DNA of 64,000 nt from Pseudomonas nunensis (GCF_024296925.1 NZ_CP101125.1:870501-934500); one strand, 5' to 3'. Numbered from the stretch's first letter, positions 26,143 to 36,431 are shown. The notes: generated from the sequence alone by a model not told the origin. Program-made: numbers and translations.

Positions 26143-28203
26143 ATGATGAATATGCCCGCAACTAAACCGGCGCCTGTCAAAGCCCCGGAACAACCGAAAA
26201 CCGCGATCTCGGCCCTGTGGCGTCCGGCGCTGGTGCAAGCCTTCGTCAAGCTCGACCCTCGGCAATTGCAGCGCGCGCCGGTGATGCTGGTGGTCGAACT
26301 GACCGCCGTGCTGACCACCGTGCTGTGCTTCATTCCCGACAGCGCCGTGCCGACCTTCGTCGCCGCGCAAATCGCGTTGTGGCTGTGGTTCACCGTGCTG
26401 TTCGCCAACTTTGCCGAAGCCCTGGCCGAAGGTCGCGGCAAGGCCCGCGCCGACAGCCTCAAGGCGGGCAGCGAAGGTTTGAGCGCCCGCCGTCGGACCT
26501 CCAACGGCACCTTCCAGGTGGTGCCCGCCACCAGCCTGCGCAAGGACGATGTGGTGCGCGTCGAAGCCGGGGAAATGATTCCCGGTGACGGCGAGGTGAT
26601 CGAGGGCATCGCGGCAGTCAACGAAGCGGCGATTACCGGTGAATCCGCGCCGGTGATTCGCGAATCCGGCGGCGACCGTTCGGCCGTCACCGGCAACACC
26701 CGGCTGGTGTCCGACTGGCTGCTGGTGCGCATCACCGCCAACCCGGGCGAATCAACCCTGGATCGTATGATTGCGTTGGTCGAAGGCGCCAAACGGCAGA
26801 AAACGCCTAATGAAGTGGCGCTCGACATCCTGCTGATCGGCCTGACCCTGATCTTCCTGCTGGTGGTCGTGACCCTGCAACCGTTCGCCCACTTCGCCAA
26901 TGGCAGCTTGCCGCTGGTGTTCCTGGTGGCGTTATTGGTCACGCTGATCCCGACCACGATTGGTGGTTTGTTGTCGGCCATCGGGATCGCCGGGATGGAT
27001 CGCCTGGTGCGGCTGAACGTGATCGCCAAATCCGGTCGCGCGGTGGAAGCGGCGGGGGACGTGCACGTCCTGCTGCTGGACAAGACCGGCACCATCACTT
27101 TCGGTAACCGTCGTTGCACCGCCGTCTATGCAGCGCCAGGCGTCAACGCGAAAGAACTGGCCGAGGGTGCGTTGTTGGCTTCGCTGGCCGACGATACCGC
27201 TGAAGGTAAATCCATTGTCGAGTACCTGCGCGGGACTCATCCGCAGCCCGAGCCGTCCGCCGAGTTGCTGACCGCCGTGCCGTTCAGCGCCGAAACCCGC
27301 CTGTCCGGTGTCGACTATCAGGGCCGCGTGTACCGCAAAGGCGCGGTGGATTCGCTGCTGGCCTTCGTCGGTCTGAAGCGTGCCGACCTGGCAGCGTCCC
27401 TGTCCCGGGAAATCGACAAGATCGCCCAGAGCGGCGGCACTCCATTGTTGGTCTGCGCCGACGGCAAACTGCTTGGCGCAATTCACCTCAAGGACGTGGT
27501 CAAGCCGGGCATTCGCGAACGTTTCGCCGAGCTGCGCAAACTGGGGATTCGTACGGTCATGGTGACCGGCGACAACCCGCTGACTGCGGCGGCGATTGCT
27601 GCGGAAGCTGGCGTGGATGACGTGCTGGCCGAAGCCACCCCGGAGAAAAAACTGGCGCGCATTCGCCACGAGCAGAACGACGGTCGCCTGGTTGCCATGT
27701 GCGGTGACGGTGCCAACGACGCCCCGGCCCTGGCCCAGGCAGACGTCGGCATGGCGATGAACGACGGCACGCAAGCGGCACGCGAGGCGGCGAACATGGT
27801 CGACCTCGACAGCGATCCGACCAAGCTGCTGGACGTGGTGCAGATCGGCAAGGAATTGCTGGTGACTCGCGGCGCGCTGACGACCTTTTCCATCGCCAAC
27901 GACGTGGCCAAATACTTCGCGATCCTGCCAGCACTGTTCGCCTCGATCTACCCGCAACTCGGCGTGCTCAACGTCATGCACCTGAGCAGCCCGCAGAGCG
28001 CGATCCTTTCGGCGATTGTGTTCAACGCCTTGATCATCGTGGTGCTGATTCCACTGGCGTTGCGCGGTGTGCGAGTGCAAGCGGCGAGTGCGGCGGCGTT
28101 GTTGCGACGCAACCTGTTGATCTACGGCTTGGGCGGGATTCTGGTGCCGTTCGTGGGCATCAAGGCAATCGACATGCTGTTGACGGCGTTGCATTTGGTT
28201 TAA
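26143..28203 (+). CDS. kdpB: Potassium-transporting P-type ATPase subunit KdpB
   Basis: A 686-residue P-type ATPase. The phosphorylated aspartate is Asp313 in [10 protein letters not shown], the actuator loop has ITGESAPV, and the hinge has [20 protein letters not shown] and [10 protein letters not shown]. It hydrolyses ATP to drive potassium through KdpA. AAGGAG lies six bases before the ATG and seven bases separate it from kdpA. Unusually, 214 bases with a long palindrome separate it from kdpC. Confidence 0.97.
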   Translation: MMNMPATKPAPVKAPEQPKTAISALWRPALVQAFVKLDPRQLQRAPVMLVVELTAVLTTVLCFIPDSAVPTFVAAQIALWLWFTVLFANFAEALAEGRGKARADSLKAGSEGLSARRRTSNGTFQVVPATSLRKDDVVRVEAGEMIPGDGEVIEGIAAVNEAAITGESAPVIRESGGDRSAVTGNTRLVSDWLLVRITANPGESTLDRMIALVEGAKRQKTPNEVALDILLIGLTLIFLLVVVTLQPFAHFANGSLPLVFLVALLVTLIPTTIGGLLSAIGIAGMDRLVRLNVIAKSGRAVEAAGDVHVLLLDKTGTITFGNRRCTAVYAAPGVNAKELAEGALLASLADDTAEGKSIVEYLRGTHPQPEPSAELLTAVPFSAETRLSGVDYQGRVYRKGAVDSLLAFVGLKRADLAASLSREIDKIAQSGGTPLLVCADGKLLGAIHLKDVVKPGIRERFAELRKLGIRTVMVTGDNPLTAAAIAAEAGVDDVLAEATPEKKLARIRHEQNDGRLVAMCGDGANDAPALAQADVGMAMNDGTQAAREAANMVDLDSDPTKLLDVVQIGKELLVTRGALTTFSIANDVAKYFAILPALFASIYPQLGVLNVMHLSSPQSAILSAIVFNALIIVVLIPLALRGVRVQAASAAALLRRNLLIYGLGGILVPFVGIKAIDMLLTALHLV

Positions 28204-28229
28204 CGAGCTATCGGGTGGTGCGGGCTTTT

Positions 28230-28360
28230 GTGGCGAGGGGGCTTGCCCCCGTTCGATTGCGAAGCAGTCGCCAAACCGATGCATGCGGTATGCCTGAAGA
28301 AATGAGATTGCAGGTTATGGGGCTGCTTCGCAATCGAACGGGGGCAAGCCCCCTCGCCAC
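28230..28360. repeat. 38-bp perfect inverted repeat (REPIN) between kdpB and kdpC
   Basis: Arms 28230-28267 and 28323-28360 are exact reverse complements over 38 bases, starting GTGGCGAGGGGGCTTGCC, with a 55-base spacer. In RNA this would form a very stable hairpin inside the kdp transcript. Confidence 0.95.
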
Positions 28361-28417
28361 AGGTTGGGGTTTGTTTCCAAGTCTGTGTCTGTATTCAATG
28401 AATTCGAGGATTTCGAA

Positions 28418-28963
28418 ATGTCCACAATGATACGTCCGGCCCTGAGCCTGCTGGTGCTGATGACCCTGATCACCGGCGTCGCCTACCCCTTGGTGGTCAC
28501 TGGCGTTGCGCAAGTCGCGTTCCCGAACCAAGCCAACGGCAGCCTGGTGCGCGACGCCGACGGCAAGGTCCGTGGCTCGTCGCTGATTGCCCAGGATTTC
28601 GTCGGTGACGCCTGGTTCCATCCACGGCCATCAGCCGGTGCATTTGCCACCGTGTCGAGCAGCGCCAGTAACCTTTCGCCGAGCAACCCGGCGTTGGCTA
28701 CTCGAGTGATCGACGATGCCAATAAACTGATCGTGCCAGGCCAGGGCCCGGTGCCGTTGGCGATGTTGACCACCTCCGGCAGCGGCCTTGATCCACACTT
28801 GCCACCGGCGGCGATTGCCTATCAACTGGCGCGTGTTGCGGCGGCGCGTAATGTGCCGGTGTCGACGCTTCAGCAACTGCTGAACGCGAATATCGAGCAG
28901 CCGCTGGTGGGGCCGCCGGTGGTTAATGTGTTGGCGTTGAATATCGCGCTGGAAAAGTTGTAG
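28418..28963 (+). CDS. kdpC: Potassium-transporting ATPase subunit KdpC
   Basis: A 181-residue protein with one N-terminal membrane segment ([19 protein letters not shown]) and the family motifs [16 protein letters not shown], and [14 protein letters not shown]. KdpC assists assembly and potassium handling in the complex. The ATG at 28418 has GAGGA upstream; the frame is open up to 28364 but into the REPIN gap. Confidence 0.96.
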   Translation: MSTMIRPALSLLVLMTLITGVAYPLVVTGVAQVAFPNQANGSLVRDADGKVRGSSLIAQDFVGDAWFHPRPSAGAFATVSSSASNLSPSNPALATRVIDDANKLIVPGQGPVPLAMLTTSGSGLDPHLPPAAIAYQLARVAAARNVPVSTLQQLLNANIEQPLVGPPVVNVLALNIALEKL

Positions 28964-28979
28964 ATCGGTGGCGCCGCTA

Positions 28980-29054
28980 ATCGCGAGCAAGCTCGCTCCC
29001 ACAGGGGATCTTCAGCGCCCACACATCCCATGTGGGAGCGAGCTTGCTCGCGAT
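28980..29054. repeat. REP pair between kdpC and kdpD
   Basis: Arms 28980-29003 and 29031-29054 (ATCGCGAGCAAGCTCGCTCC and its reverse complement) are exact over 24 bases with a 27-base spacer. Confidence 0.93.
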
Positions 29055-29104
29055 GGCGGCCGCACAATCACCACCACAATAACTGGAAAAAGAGATTCCC
29101 AAGC

Positions 29105-31750
29105 ATGAGCGATTCCGGCCGCGCCGACGCATTGTTAGCAGACCTGCCCCGCGATGGCCGTGGCCGGCTCAAGGTGTTCCTTGGCGCCGCGCCCGGTGTC
29201 GGCAAGACCTACGCCATGCTGCAAGCCGCCCACACCCAACTGCGCCAGGGCGTGAAAGTCATTGCCGGCGTGGTCGAAACCCACGGTCGCGCCGAAACCG
29301 AAGCTCTGCTCGGAGGCTTGCCGCAACAACCGCTGGTGCGCTCGGAATACCGCGGCGTGATGCTTGAAGAAATGGACCTCGACGGCCTGCTCGCAGCCAA
29401 GCCGAAACTGGTGCTGGTCGACGAACTGGCCCACAGCAACGCCCCTGGCAGTCGTCACGCCAAGCGTTGGCAAGACATTCAAGAACTGCTCGCCGCCGGC
29501 ATCGACGTGTACACCACGGTCAACGTCCAGCACCTGGAAAGCCTCAATGATCAAGTGCGCGGCATCACCGGCGTGCAGGTCCGCGAAACCCTGCCGGACT
29601 GGGTCCTGCAAGAAGCCTACGAACTGCTGCTGATCGACCTGCCGCCTCGGGAATTGCTGGAGCGTTTGCGTGACGGCAAAGTCTACGTGCCGGAACAGGC
29701 GCGGGCGGCGATCGATGCGTTTTTCACCCAGACCAACCTCACTGCCCTGCGCGAAATGGCCATGCAAACCGCTGCGGCCCAGGTCGATGATGATTTGGCC
29801 CAGGGTTATCGCCAGCTCGGTCAGGCAGCGCCAGCCGTGCGCGGTCGCTTGTTGGTCGGGGTCGACGGCGATGCCCAGGCCGAGCGCCTGGTGCGCCATG
29901 CCAGCCGCGTCGCCCAGCGTCGGCATTTGCCGTGGAGCCTGGTGCATGTGGACAACGGCAGTGTGCGCGACGAGCAATCGCGTCTGCGCCTGCAAAGTGC
30001 CCAGCAACTGGCCGAACGCCTCGGTGGCGAAGTCGTTTTGTTGCGCGCCGGCGAGGTGGCGAAAACCCTGATCCAGCACGCCGCCGAACGCCGCGCCAGC
30101 CTGGTGTTGGTCGGGCAGTCTCGCCAGCGCTTGCGGCGGCGTTTGTTCGGCGGTGGTCTGGCCTCGCGCTTGCTGCGCGATGCCCGAGGGCTGGAAATCA
30201 ACGTCCTCGACAGCGATCACGAAGAGCATCAGCCACGCCAGCGTTCGACACATTCACTGGTCTGGTTCGATTACGCACTGGCGGTGGTGGCGACACTGTT
30301 GGCGAGTGCGTTGGCCTGGGCCGTGGCGAGTGTCTTGCCGCTGCCGAATATCTCCCTGGTGTTCCTCGCTGCCGTGTTGCTGGTGGCGGTGCGCAGCAGC
30401 CTCGGCCCGGCGCTGGCCTGTGCGGCGCTGTCGTTTCTGACCTACGACTTTCTGTTCATTCCGCCGAATTTTTCTTTCAGCATCCAGCGCGAAGAAGACG
30501 TGCTGACCTTGCTGTTTTTCCTGTTGATGGCAGCACTCACCGGCAACCTCGCTGCGCGGCAGCGTCGGCAGTTACAGGCCCTGCGCGACACCCAGGAAGA
30601 AACCACCGAACTGCTCGATCTGTCGCGCAAACTCACTGCCGCCACCGATCGCCAGGCCGTGGTCAGCGCCGCCGCCCAACACTTGAACGGCTGGAGCGAT
30701 CTGCAATTGTGCCTGCTCAATCGTGACGGGCAGGGCGGCTGGAAAGTCGAGACCGGTGGCCCACTGGAGTTCTCTGAAGCCGAACGCGCTGCCGCCGATT
30801 GGGCTTGGCAACACGATCAACCGGCGGGCGCCGGCACCGGCACGCTGCCGTTCGGTCGTTGGTGGTGGTGGCCGTTGTCGGTCGAGGACGGACCGCTGGG
30901 ATTACTCGGCGTGTGCGCCAAAGAAGGCCAGACCTTGAGCGGTCAGCGTCGACGTTTGTTGACGGCCCTGAGCCAACCGCTGGCCCAGGCGTTGGCCCGT
31001 GCGCAATTGGCCGAGGACCTGGAAGCCGCGCGGTTGCACGGCGAAACCGAGCAATTGCGCAGTGCGCTGCTGGCCTCGGTGTCCCACGATTTGCGCACGC
31101 CGTTGACCTCCATGCGCGGCAGCATCGACAGTCTGCTGGCCCTCGGCGAAGCGATCCCGCTGGAGGATCGGCGCGAGTTGCTCGAAGGCACTCGCGATGA
31201 AGCCGAACGCCTCGACCGCTACATCCAGAACTTGCTGGACATGACCCGCCTCGGTCACGGCGCGCTGAAACTGGCGCGGGACTGGGTGTCGCCCGCCGAC
31301 ATCGTCGGCAGTTCGCTCAATCGCCTGCGCGCGGTGCTGGCGCCGTTGCAGGTCAGCACCGAAGTGCCGGCCGAGTTGCCGCTGCTCTATGTGCATGCGG
31401 CGCTGATCGAGCAGGCGCTGGTCAACGTAATGGAAAACGCTGCACGGTTTTCCCCCGCTCACGGACGCCTGCAAGTGCGCGCCGGGGCCGATGACAGCGA
31501 GCTGTTTTTCTCGGTGAGCGATGAAGGTCCGGGGATTCCCGAAGAAGAACGCTCGAAGATTTTTGACATGTTCTACACCGCCGCTCGCGGTGATCGGGGC
31601 GGGCAGGGTACCGGGCTGGGCCTGGCGATCTGTCAGGGCATGGTCGGTGCCCATGGCGGACGGATCAGCGTCGCCGACGGCATCGAAGGTCGCGGCACCT
31701 GCATCACGTTGCACTTGCCGTTGCAGGCGCAGCCGGCCTTTGAAAATTAA
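29105..31750 (+). CDS. kdpD: Sensor histidine kinase KdpD
   Basis: An 881-residue kinase. Order of parts: KdpD N-terminal domain with the Walker-like GAAPGVGKTYAML (residues 26-38), a Usp-like domain, four closely spaced membrane segments near 390-490, a GAF-like stretch, HisKA with the phosphoacceptor His661 (SVSHDLRTPLTSMRGS), and an ATPase domain (NVMENAARFSP, DEGPGIPEEE, GTGLGLAI). It senses low potassium or osmotic stress and phosphorylates KdpE. The ATG at 29105 starts the conserved domain; upstream frame lies in the REP. Confidence 0.96.
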   Translation: MSDSGRADALLADLPRDGRGRLKVFLGAAPGVGKTYAMLQAAHTQLRQGVKVIAGVVETHGRAETEALLGGLPQQPLVRSEYRGVMLEEMDLDGLLAAKPKLVLVDELAHSNAPGSRHAKRWQDIQELLAAGIDVYTTVNVQHLESLNDQVRGITGVQVRETLPDWVLQEAYELLLIDLPPRELLERLRDGKVYVPEQARAAIDAFFTQTNLTALREMAMQTAAAQVDDDLAQGYRQLGQAAPAVRGRLLVGVDGDAQAERLVRHASRVAQRRHLPWSLVHVDNGSVRDEQSRLRLQSAQQLAERLGGEVVLLRAGEVAKTLIQHAAERRASLVLVGQSRQRLRRRLFGGGLASRLLRDARGLEINVLDSDHEEHQPRQRSTHSLVWFDYALAVVATLLASALAWAVASVLPLPNISLVFLAAVLLVAVRSSLGPALACAALSFLTYDFLFIPPNFSFSIQREEDVLTLLFFLLMAALTGNLAARQRRQLQALRDTQEETTELLDLSRKLTAATDRQAVVSAAAQHLNGWSDLQLCLLNRDGQGGWKVETGGPLEFSEAERAAADWAWQHDQPAGAGTGTLPFGRWWWWPLSVEDGPLGLLGVCAKEGQTLSGQRRRLLTALSQPLAQALARAQLAEDLEAARLHGETEQLRSALLASVSHDLRTPLTSMRGSIDSLLALGEAIPLEDRRELLEGTRDEAERLDRYIQNLLDMTRLGHGALKLARDWVSPADIVGSSLNRLRAVLAPLQVSTEVPAELPLLYVHAALIEQALVNVMENAARFSPAHGRLQVRAGADDSELFFSVSDEGPGIPEEERSKIFDMFYTAARGDRGGQGTGLGLAICQGMVGAHGGRISVADGIEGRGTCITLHLPLQAQPAFEN

Positions 31751-31818
31751 GCGCCGAAAGTGAAGCCTGATCATGCTTGCGCTACTCTCTTGCCACTTCT
31801 TTGTGTTGATGTGAATTC

Positions 31819-32517
31819 ATGAGCCAGACCGCGACCATCTTGGTCATCGATGACGAACCGCAGATCCGCAAATTCCTGCGCATCAGCCTCGCCTCCCAGG
31901 GCTACAAAGTACTGGAGGCCGGCACTGGCAACGAAGGCCTGGCGCAAGCGGCGCTGAACAAACCCGATCTGCTGGTGCTCGACCTCGGCTTGCCGGACAT
32001 GGACGGCCAGCAAGTGCTGCGCGAGTTTCGCGAATGGTCGACGGTGCCGGTGTTGGTGTTGTCGGTGCGGGCCAGCGAAGGGCAGAAAGTTGAAGCGCTG
32101 GATGGCGGCGCCAACGACTACGTGACCAAGCCGTTCGGCATTCAGGAGTTCCTTGCCCGGGTGCGCGCCTTGTTGCGTCAGGCGCCGGCGGGTGAAGCCC
32201 AGCAAGCGGCGTTGACGTTCGGGCCGCTGACTGTGGATCTGGCGTATCGCCGGGTGTTGCTCGACGGCGTCGAAGTCGCGCTGACCCGCAAGGAATACGC
32301 GGTGCTGGCGCAACTGGCGCGGCATCCGGGGCGGGTGATTACCCAGCAGCAATTGCTCAAGGACATCTGGGGGCCGACCCATACCGAAGACAGCCACTAT
32401 CTGCGGATTGTGGTAGGGCATCTGCGCCAGAAACTGGCGGACGATCCGACCCAGCCGCGGTTTATCGTGACCGAGGCGGGGGTGGGGTATCGGTTGTTGA
32501 GTGAGGGTGGGATTTAG
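31819..32517 (+). CDS. kdpE: Response regulator KdpE
   Basis: A 232-residue OmpR-type regulator. The receiver domain holds the acidic pair DDE (residues 12-14), the phosphorylated Asp in LLVLDLGLPDMDG, and KPFG; a winged-helix DNA-binding domain follows (LTRKEYAVLAQLARHPG, GYRLL). It would activate kdpFABC, probably through the site at 24235-24251. It is 68 bases behind kdpD. Confidence 0.96.
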   Translation: MSQTATILVIDDEPQIRKFLRISLASQGYKVLEAGTGNEGLAQAALNKPDLLVLDLGLPDMDGQQVLREFREWSTVPVLVLSVRASEGQKVEALDGGANDYVTKPFGIQEFLARVRALLRQAPAGEAQQAALTFGPLTVDLAYRRVLLDGVEVALTRKEYAVLAQLARHPGRVITQQQLLKDIWGPTHTEDSHYLRIVVGHLRQKLADDPTQPRFIVTEAGVGYRLLSEGGI

Positions 32518-32541
32518 GTTTTGTGGTGTCTGGTCGGACGC

Positions 32542-32607
32542 CTTCGCGGGCAAGCCTCGCTCCTACAAGGTCAAGCAAGCCCGTAGGAGCGAGGCTTGCC
32601 CGCGAAG
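32542..32607. repeat. REP pair after kdpE
   Basis: Inverted arms of CTTCGCGGGCAAGCCTCGCT type (32542-32566 and 32583-32607), exact over 25 bases, in the convergent gap between kdpE and the patatin gene, where it could act as a terminator-like hairpin. Confidence 0.92.
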
Positions 32608-32640
32608 AGGCCCTCTCATTCACTCGAGAATCATGAGTTG

Positions 32641-33678
32641 TCAGCTCTGCTCTTTCTCATACCGATCCATCGTATCCCGCGCAATCTCCCGACCCAACGC
32701 GATCAACTCCGGCGCCTTGTAGAACTCGAAAAACCGGCACACCCGCTTTGGCACGTTGATCAGGACGTCCGGTGGATACCCGGCAATCTTGTACTGCGCC
32801 AACGAGGTCTGCATCACCTCGAAACTCTGATTGATCAGGTCCAGCAAAGACGCCGGCCCGACGTTGTCGATGATGAACGAACCGGTAGCGGATTTCGGTG
32901 CGCCTTCACCTTGCGGGGCGGCCGCCGGTTGCTGGGCTTCGGGTTCGGCGGATTCGATCCACGGATTAATCTCCGCCGCTTCGGCCTTCAGTGCCTCCTG
33001 TTCCAGCAACAACAATTGTTCGGCCTGTTTGCGCCGGAACGGCATCTTCGAGCCAAGCGAGTTGATCAGGCTGTTGAACCGCGACTTGAACGCCGCTGGG
33101 CGCTCGATCACCGGTAATTGGTAATGCCGCTGGTTGGTCGAGTTGAGGTTGACCGCGATGATCAGATCACAATGGCTCGACACCACCGGCACAATCGGCA
33201 ACGGGTTGAGCAAACCGCCATCCACCAGCATGCGATTGCCCTGCATTACCGGTGTGAACAGGCTGGGAATCGCCGCTGAGGCGCGAATAGCCTGGTGCAG
33301 GCAGCCGGCCTGGAACCAGATTTCCTGCTGGTTAGTCAGGTCGGTAGCCACCGCCGTGTAGGGAATGCGCAGGTCTTCGATATTGATCTCGCCGACGATC
33401 TTGCGAATCTGGCCGAAGACTTTCTCGCCGCGAATGGCGCCCAGGCGAAAACTCACGTCCACCAGACGCAACACATCAAGGTAGTCCAGACTTTCGATCC
33501 AGTTGCGATATTCGTCGAGTTTGCCGGCGGCATAAATCCCGCCGACCACGGCGCCCATGGAGCAACCGGCGATGCAGGCGATGTCGTAGCCACGCCGTTC
33601 GATCTCTTCAATGACACCGATATGCGCGTAGCCCCGGGCTCCACCCGAGCCCAGCACCAGTGCGACACGCTTTTTCAT
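32641..33678 (-). CDS. Patatin-like phospholipase
   Basis: A 345-residue protein with the full patatin set: glycine-rich oxyanion loop GSGGARG near residue 10, nucleophile elbow GCSMG (Ser near 42) and the DGG of the catalytic dyad (VDGGLLNPLP). Such enzymes cleave acyl esters of phospholipids (RssA/YchK type when cytoplasmic). The tail contains a Pro/Ala/Glu-rich linker. The ATG at 33678 (MKKRVALVLG) has GAGGG upstream; the frame is open up to 33870 but those residues are not patatin-like. A second ATG lies at 33717. Confidence 0.88.
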   Translation of the reverse strand: MKKRVALVLGSGGARGYAHIGVIEEIERRGYDIACIAGCSMGAVVGGIYAAGKLDEYRNWIESLDYLDVLRLVDVSFRLGAIRGEKVFGQIRKIVGEINIEDLRIPYTAVATDLTNQQEIWFQAGCLHQAIRASAAIPSLFTPVMQGNRMLVDGGLLNPLPIVPVVSSHCDLIIAVNLNSTNQRHYQLPVIERPAAFKSRFNSLINSLGSKMPFRRKQAEQLLLLEQEALKAEAAEINPWIESAEPEAQQPAAAPQGEGAPKSATGSFIIDNVGPASLLDLINQSFEVMQTSLAQYKIAGYPPDVLINVPKRVCRFFEFYKAPELIALGREIARDTMDRYEKEQS

Positions 33679-33900
33679 TAACCGCCCTCGTCTGACAAGG
33701 TTCAACAATGCACCCATCGAGGGGCGCGCTTCAATCGGTAAGGTCGTTTGCCGGGGCGGGGGCGTCGTTTTTTCGACACTGCATGGCGCCAGATGGGTAT
33801 GCTCGCGAGCGCTATAGTTTGTACGGGCGGTGCAAGGCACTTTTTGCGCGGCGCACCGTCTTACTTGCACGACTGTTTATCTATCTTTGAGGTGTTATCG

Positions 33901-34179
33901 ATGAAAGCCTGGATCTGTGTGCCTTTGATTGCCCTGGCTCTGGCCGGTTGTGCTGGCAAAACTGCTTACCGCGACAGCTGCGGCACCCAGATCGATGCGG
34001 CCTGGCATGAGCTGGACCTGGCCAAGGCCGAAGGTTTCGCCGGCACCGTCAGTTACTCCAAGGCCCTGTCGCTGTTGACCGGCGCCAAGACCCAGCAGCA
34101 ATTCGAAGCCTATGAAGGCTGCACCAGCAAAGCTGAAAAGGCGCGTTTCTATATTCGTGAGTCGCGCGCCGGTCGATAA
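33901..34179 (+). CDS. Small predicted lipoprotein
   Basis: A 92-residue protein with a lipoprotein signal ending in LALAGC (Cys at residue 18) and a mature part with three more cysteines. It should be lipidated and held in the membrane. No family was recognised. GAGGTGTTATCG stands before the ATG. It lies between the divergent patatin gene and the CHAD gene. Confidence 0.75.
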   Translation: MKAWICVPLIALALAGCAGKTAYRDSCGTQIDAAWHELDLAKAEGFAGTVSYSKALSLLTGAKTQQQFEAYEGCTSKAEKARFYIRESRAGR

Positions 34180-34268
34180 GCGCATGATGTAGCTCAATGC
34201 CTGCGGCATGCGCCGCAGGCAGGATGAGATTGAGCGCGATAACGGAAACTCGATTCAGGGAGCAAGTG

Positions 34269-35036
34269 ATGTCTGCCTTGGTTGACCGGTTGGTGGCTCA
34301 GGTCTTGAGCATTGAAGTTCGTCTGCTGGCCTGCCAGGCACGCTTGAGTGCTCGCACCGATCCGGAGGCGCTGCACGATTTGCGCACCACGGTTCGGCGC
34401 TTGCGCAGTCTGTTGCGACCGTTGCGCGGTTTGCCCGGGGTCGAGCAACTGGAAAGCGCGGCGTCCGGGGTCGGTGAGTTGACCACGCCGCTGCGCGATC
34501 GCGAAGTGCTGGCGGCGTACTTGCTCCAGCACGGTCAACCCGAGGCGGCGCAGCGGCGCATGGCGCAAATGGATGTGGCTTATCCGACCGTTGCGACCAG
34601 CCCGCAAGTGATTCAACTGCTGATGATCCTCGACGCTTTTCCGCGTTTCCTGCGGGCCTCCCAGCGTCAGGGGCTGCTCAAGGGCTTGCGCCAACGTATC
34701 GAAAAGCGCCTGGCCAAGCAGTGGAAAAAACTGGATGAGGCTTTGCACGATCCGGCCCATGATCGCCATCGTTTGCGTTTGTTGATCAAGCGCGTGCGCT
34801 ATGGCATCGAGGCCTATCCCGAACTGGATCGCCTGCCGAAAGCGGCGATGCCACGGCTCAAATCGGCCCAGGCTGCGTTGGGCGATTGGCACGATTGCTG
34901 GCAGTGGTTGCTGCGGGCCGAACAGGAGGCGGATTTACTGCCTTGTGTGGCGGTCTGGAAAATCACCATGGCCAAGGCTGAAGGCCGCGCCGACCGCGTG
35001 CTCGATAAACTCAGCAAGGCCTGCTTCAAATCCTGA
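34269..35036 (+). CDS. CHAD-domain protein
   Basis: A 255-residue all-helical protein with the conserved arginine and histidine positions of CHAD domains (LHDLRTTVRRLRSLLRPL near the start; HDPAHDRHRLRLLIKRVRYGIE later). CHAD proteins bind polyphosphate. No CYTH (triphosphatase) domain is attached. The ATG at 34269 has GGGAG eight bases before it. Confidence 0.85.
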   Translation: MSALVDRLVAQVLSIEVRLLACQARLSARTDPEALHDLRTTVRRLRSLLRPLRGLPGVEQLESAASGVGELTTPLRDREVLAAYLLQHGQPEAAQRRMAQMDVAYPTVATSPQVIQLLMILDAFPRFLRASQRQGLLKGLRQRIEKRLAKQWKKLDEALHDPAHDRHRLRLLIKRVRYGIEAYPELDRLPKAAMPRLKSAQAALGDWHDCWQWLLRAEQEADLLPCVAVWKITMAKAEGRADRVLDKLSKACFKS

Positions 35037-35054
35037 GAACACCACAAAATCCAA

Positions 35055-35144
35055 TGTGGGAGCGGGCTTGCTCGCGAATGCGGTGTGTCAGTCACCACCT
35101 GTATTGACTGACACACCGCATTCGCGAGCAAGCCCGCTCCCACA
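35055..35144. repeat. 40-bp perfect REP inverted repeat
   Basis: Arms 35055-35094 and 35105-35144 are exact reverse complements over 40 bases with a 10-base loop, made from two REP units of the GAGCAAGCCCGCTCC class plus flanking TGTCAGTCA. Confidence 0.95.
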
Positions 35145-35269
35145 AGGGATCTATGTTGGATTTGGAATTGCGTCCTATCTGTCAGTCTCTTTGTCCGGAA
35201 TAAGCGCTGTATCCCCTCCGCAGGCTGGTTAAGATCCCTTCATTCTTTTCCCGCATTCTTGAGGTTCCC

Positions 35270-36067
35270 ATGCGCTTTTCCGATCTGCTTGACGCTGTGC
35301 GCAGTCAACCGCAGGCGTTGTCCATTCCTGCCGAATGGGGCCAGGGCCGGGCCAGTTTTGGTGGCCTGATCGCCGCGTTGCAATACGAAGCCATGCGCGC
35401 GAAAGTCCCGGCGGATCGTCCGGTGCGTTCGCTGGCGATCACCTTTGTCGGCCCGGTCGAGCCGGATGTGCCAGTCAGTTTTGAAGTCGATGTCTTGCGC
35501 GAAGGCAAGGCTGTCAGCCAAGTACTGGGCCGGGTAATGCAGAAAGGTCAGGTGGTGACGTTGGTCCAAGGCAGCTTCGGCGCCTCGCGACCGTCCGAAG
35601 TGGCCGTGGCGGCCCAGCCTGCACCCGAGATGAAACACTGGGACGATTGCCAGGAACTGCCTTACATCAAAGGCGTGACCCCGGAATTCATGAAACATCT
35701 GGCGATGCGCTGGAGCGTCGGCGGGTTGCCGTTCACCGGGAATAAATCCCGGGACATGGGCGGTTGGGTGCGCTTGCGCGGCGATGTGAAGGAAGAAGCG
35801 CTGAGCGAGGCCTACATTCTCGCGCTGGTCGATGCCTGGCCGCCGGCCTTGTTGCCGCACCTGAACAAACCGGCGGCGGGCAGCACGCTGACCTGGACCA
35901 TCGAATTCGTCCAGCCGCTGCTGGCGCTGAACACGCTGGACTGGTGCAAATACCTGGTGGACATCGAACTCGCCCGTGACGGCTACGGCCACGCGGCAGC
36001 GAAGCTGTGGAGCGCTGACGGTCAGTTGATCGCCATGAGCCGGCAGACTGTGACGATCTTCGCCTGA
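35270..36067 (+). CDS. Acyl-CoA thioesterase family protein
   Basis: A 265-residue protein with two hot-dog-like halves: the first contains WGQGRASFGGLIAALQYEAM and VRSLAITFVGPVEP, the second starts near GGWVRLRGD and includes a LVDAWPPALL segment. This is the TesB-like thioesterase layout of the type annotated as thioesterase family protein in Pseudomonas. It would hydrolyse an acyl-CoA; the substrate is not evident. TTGAGG precedes the ATG. Confidence 0.8.
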   Translation: MRFSDLLDAVRSQPQALSIPAEWGQGRASFGGLIAALQYEAMRAKVPADRPVRSLAITFVGPVEPDVPVSFEVDVLREGKAVSQVLGRVMQKGQVVTLVQGSFGASRPSEVAVAAQPAPEMKHWDDCQELPYIKGVTPEFMKHLAMRWSVGGLPFTGNKSRDMGGWVRLRGDVKEEALSEAYILALVDAWPPALLPHLNKPAAGSTLTWTIEFVQPLLALNTLDWCKYLVDIELARDGYGHAAAKLWSADGQLIAMSRQTVTIFA

Positions 36068-36068
36068 C

Positions 36069-36431
36069 TCACCGGTGGTGGCGCTTACGCCAAGCGCGCC
36101 ACCAGCCGCCGCTGAGGAAAAACCGTGGGAAGGTCAGGAACTGCTCGACCAGCAAGCGTGACATCGCATCTTTGCGATCAGTGAACGGCTCGGAGGCTTG
36201 CGCCTCCAGGCTGTGACCGTGGCGCTGCAAGCCCAACGCGGCGATGACGCCAATCACGCCGATCACGACATTCAGCAAGCTCAAGCTGAACACCCCGGAC
36301 ACTATCAACAGAAACCCGATGATGAACAACGGCACCGCGATCAGGTGTATCGCCAGGTTGGTCGGGTGCTGATGATTGTGCGGGTAGGACTTCCATTGCC
36401 AGGCCGGAAGGTTGGGGTGACGTTTGCCCAT
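36069..36431 (-). CDS. Mpo1-like (DUF962) membrane protein
   Basis: A 120-residue protein with the histidine motif YPHNHQHPTNLAIH near residues 16-29 and two hydrophobic segments (LIAVPLFIIGFLLIV and LLNVVIGVIGVIAALG). The motif and size fit the Mpo1/DUF962 family, whose yeast member is an iron-dependent 2-hydroxy fatty acid dioxygenase. The ATG at 36431 has GAGGAG seven bases before it; longer in-frame starts exist. It ends two bases from the convergent thioesterase gene. Confidence 0.77.
   Translation of the reverse strand: MGKRHPNLPAWQWKSYPHNHQHPTNLAIHLIAVPLFIIGFLLIVSGVFSLSLLNVVIGVIGVIAALGLQRHGHSLEAQASEPFTDRKDAMSRLLVEQFLTFPRFFLSGGWWRAWRKRHHR

Noticed and set aside
25521..27119. Long minus-strand frame of 532 codons across kdpA and kdpB
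   Set aside because: It is antisense to two certain genes in GC-rich DNA, and its translation has no recognisable domain.
26932..28284. Minus-strand frame of 450 codons across kdpB
   Set aside because: Antisense shadow rich in His/Gln/Arg with no fold features; kdpB is certain on the other strand.
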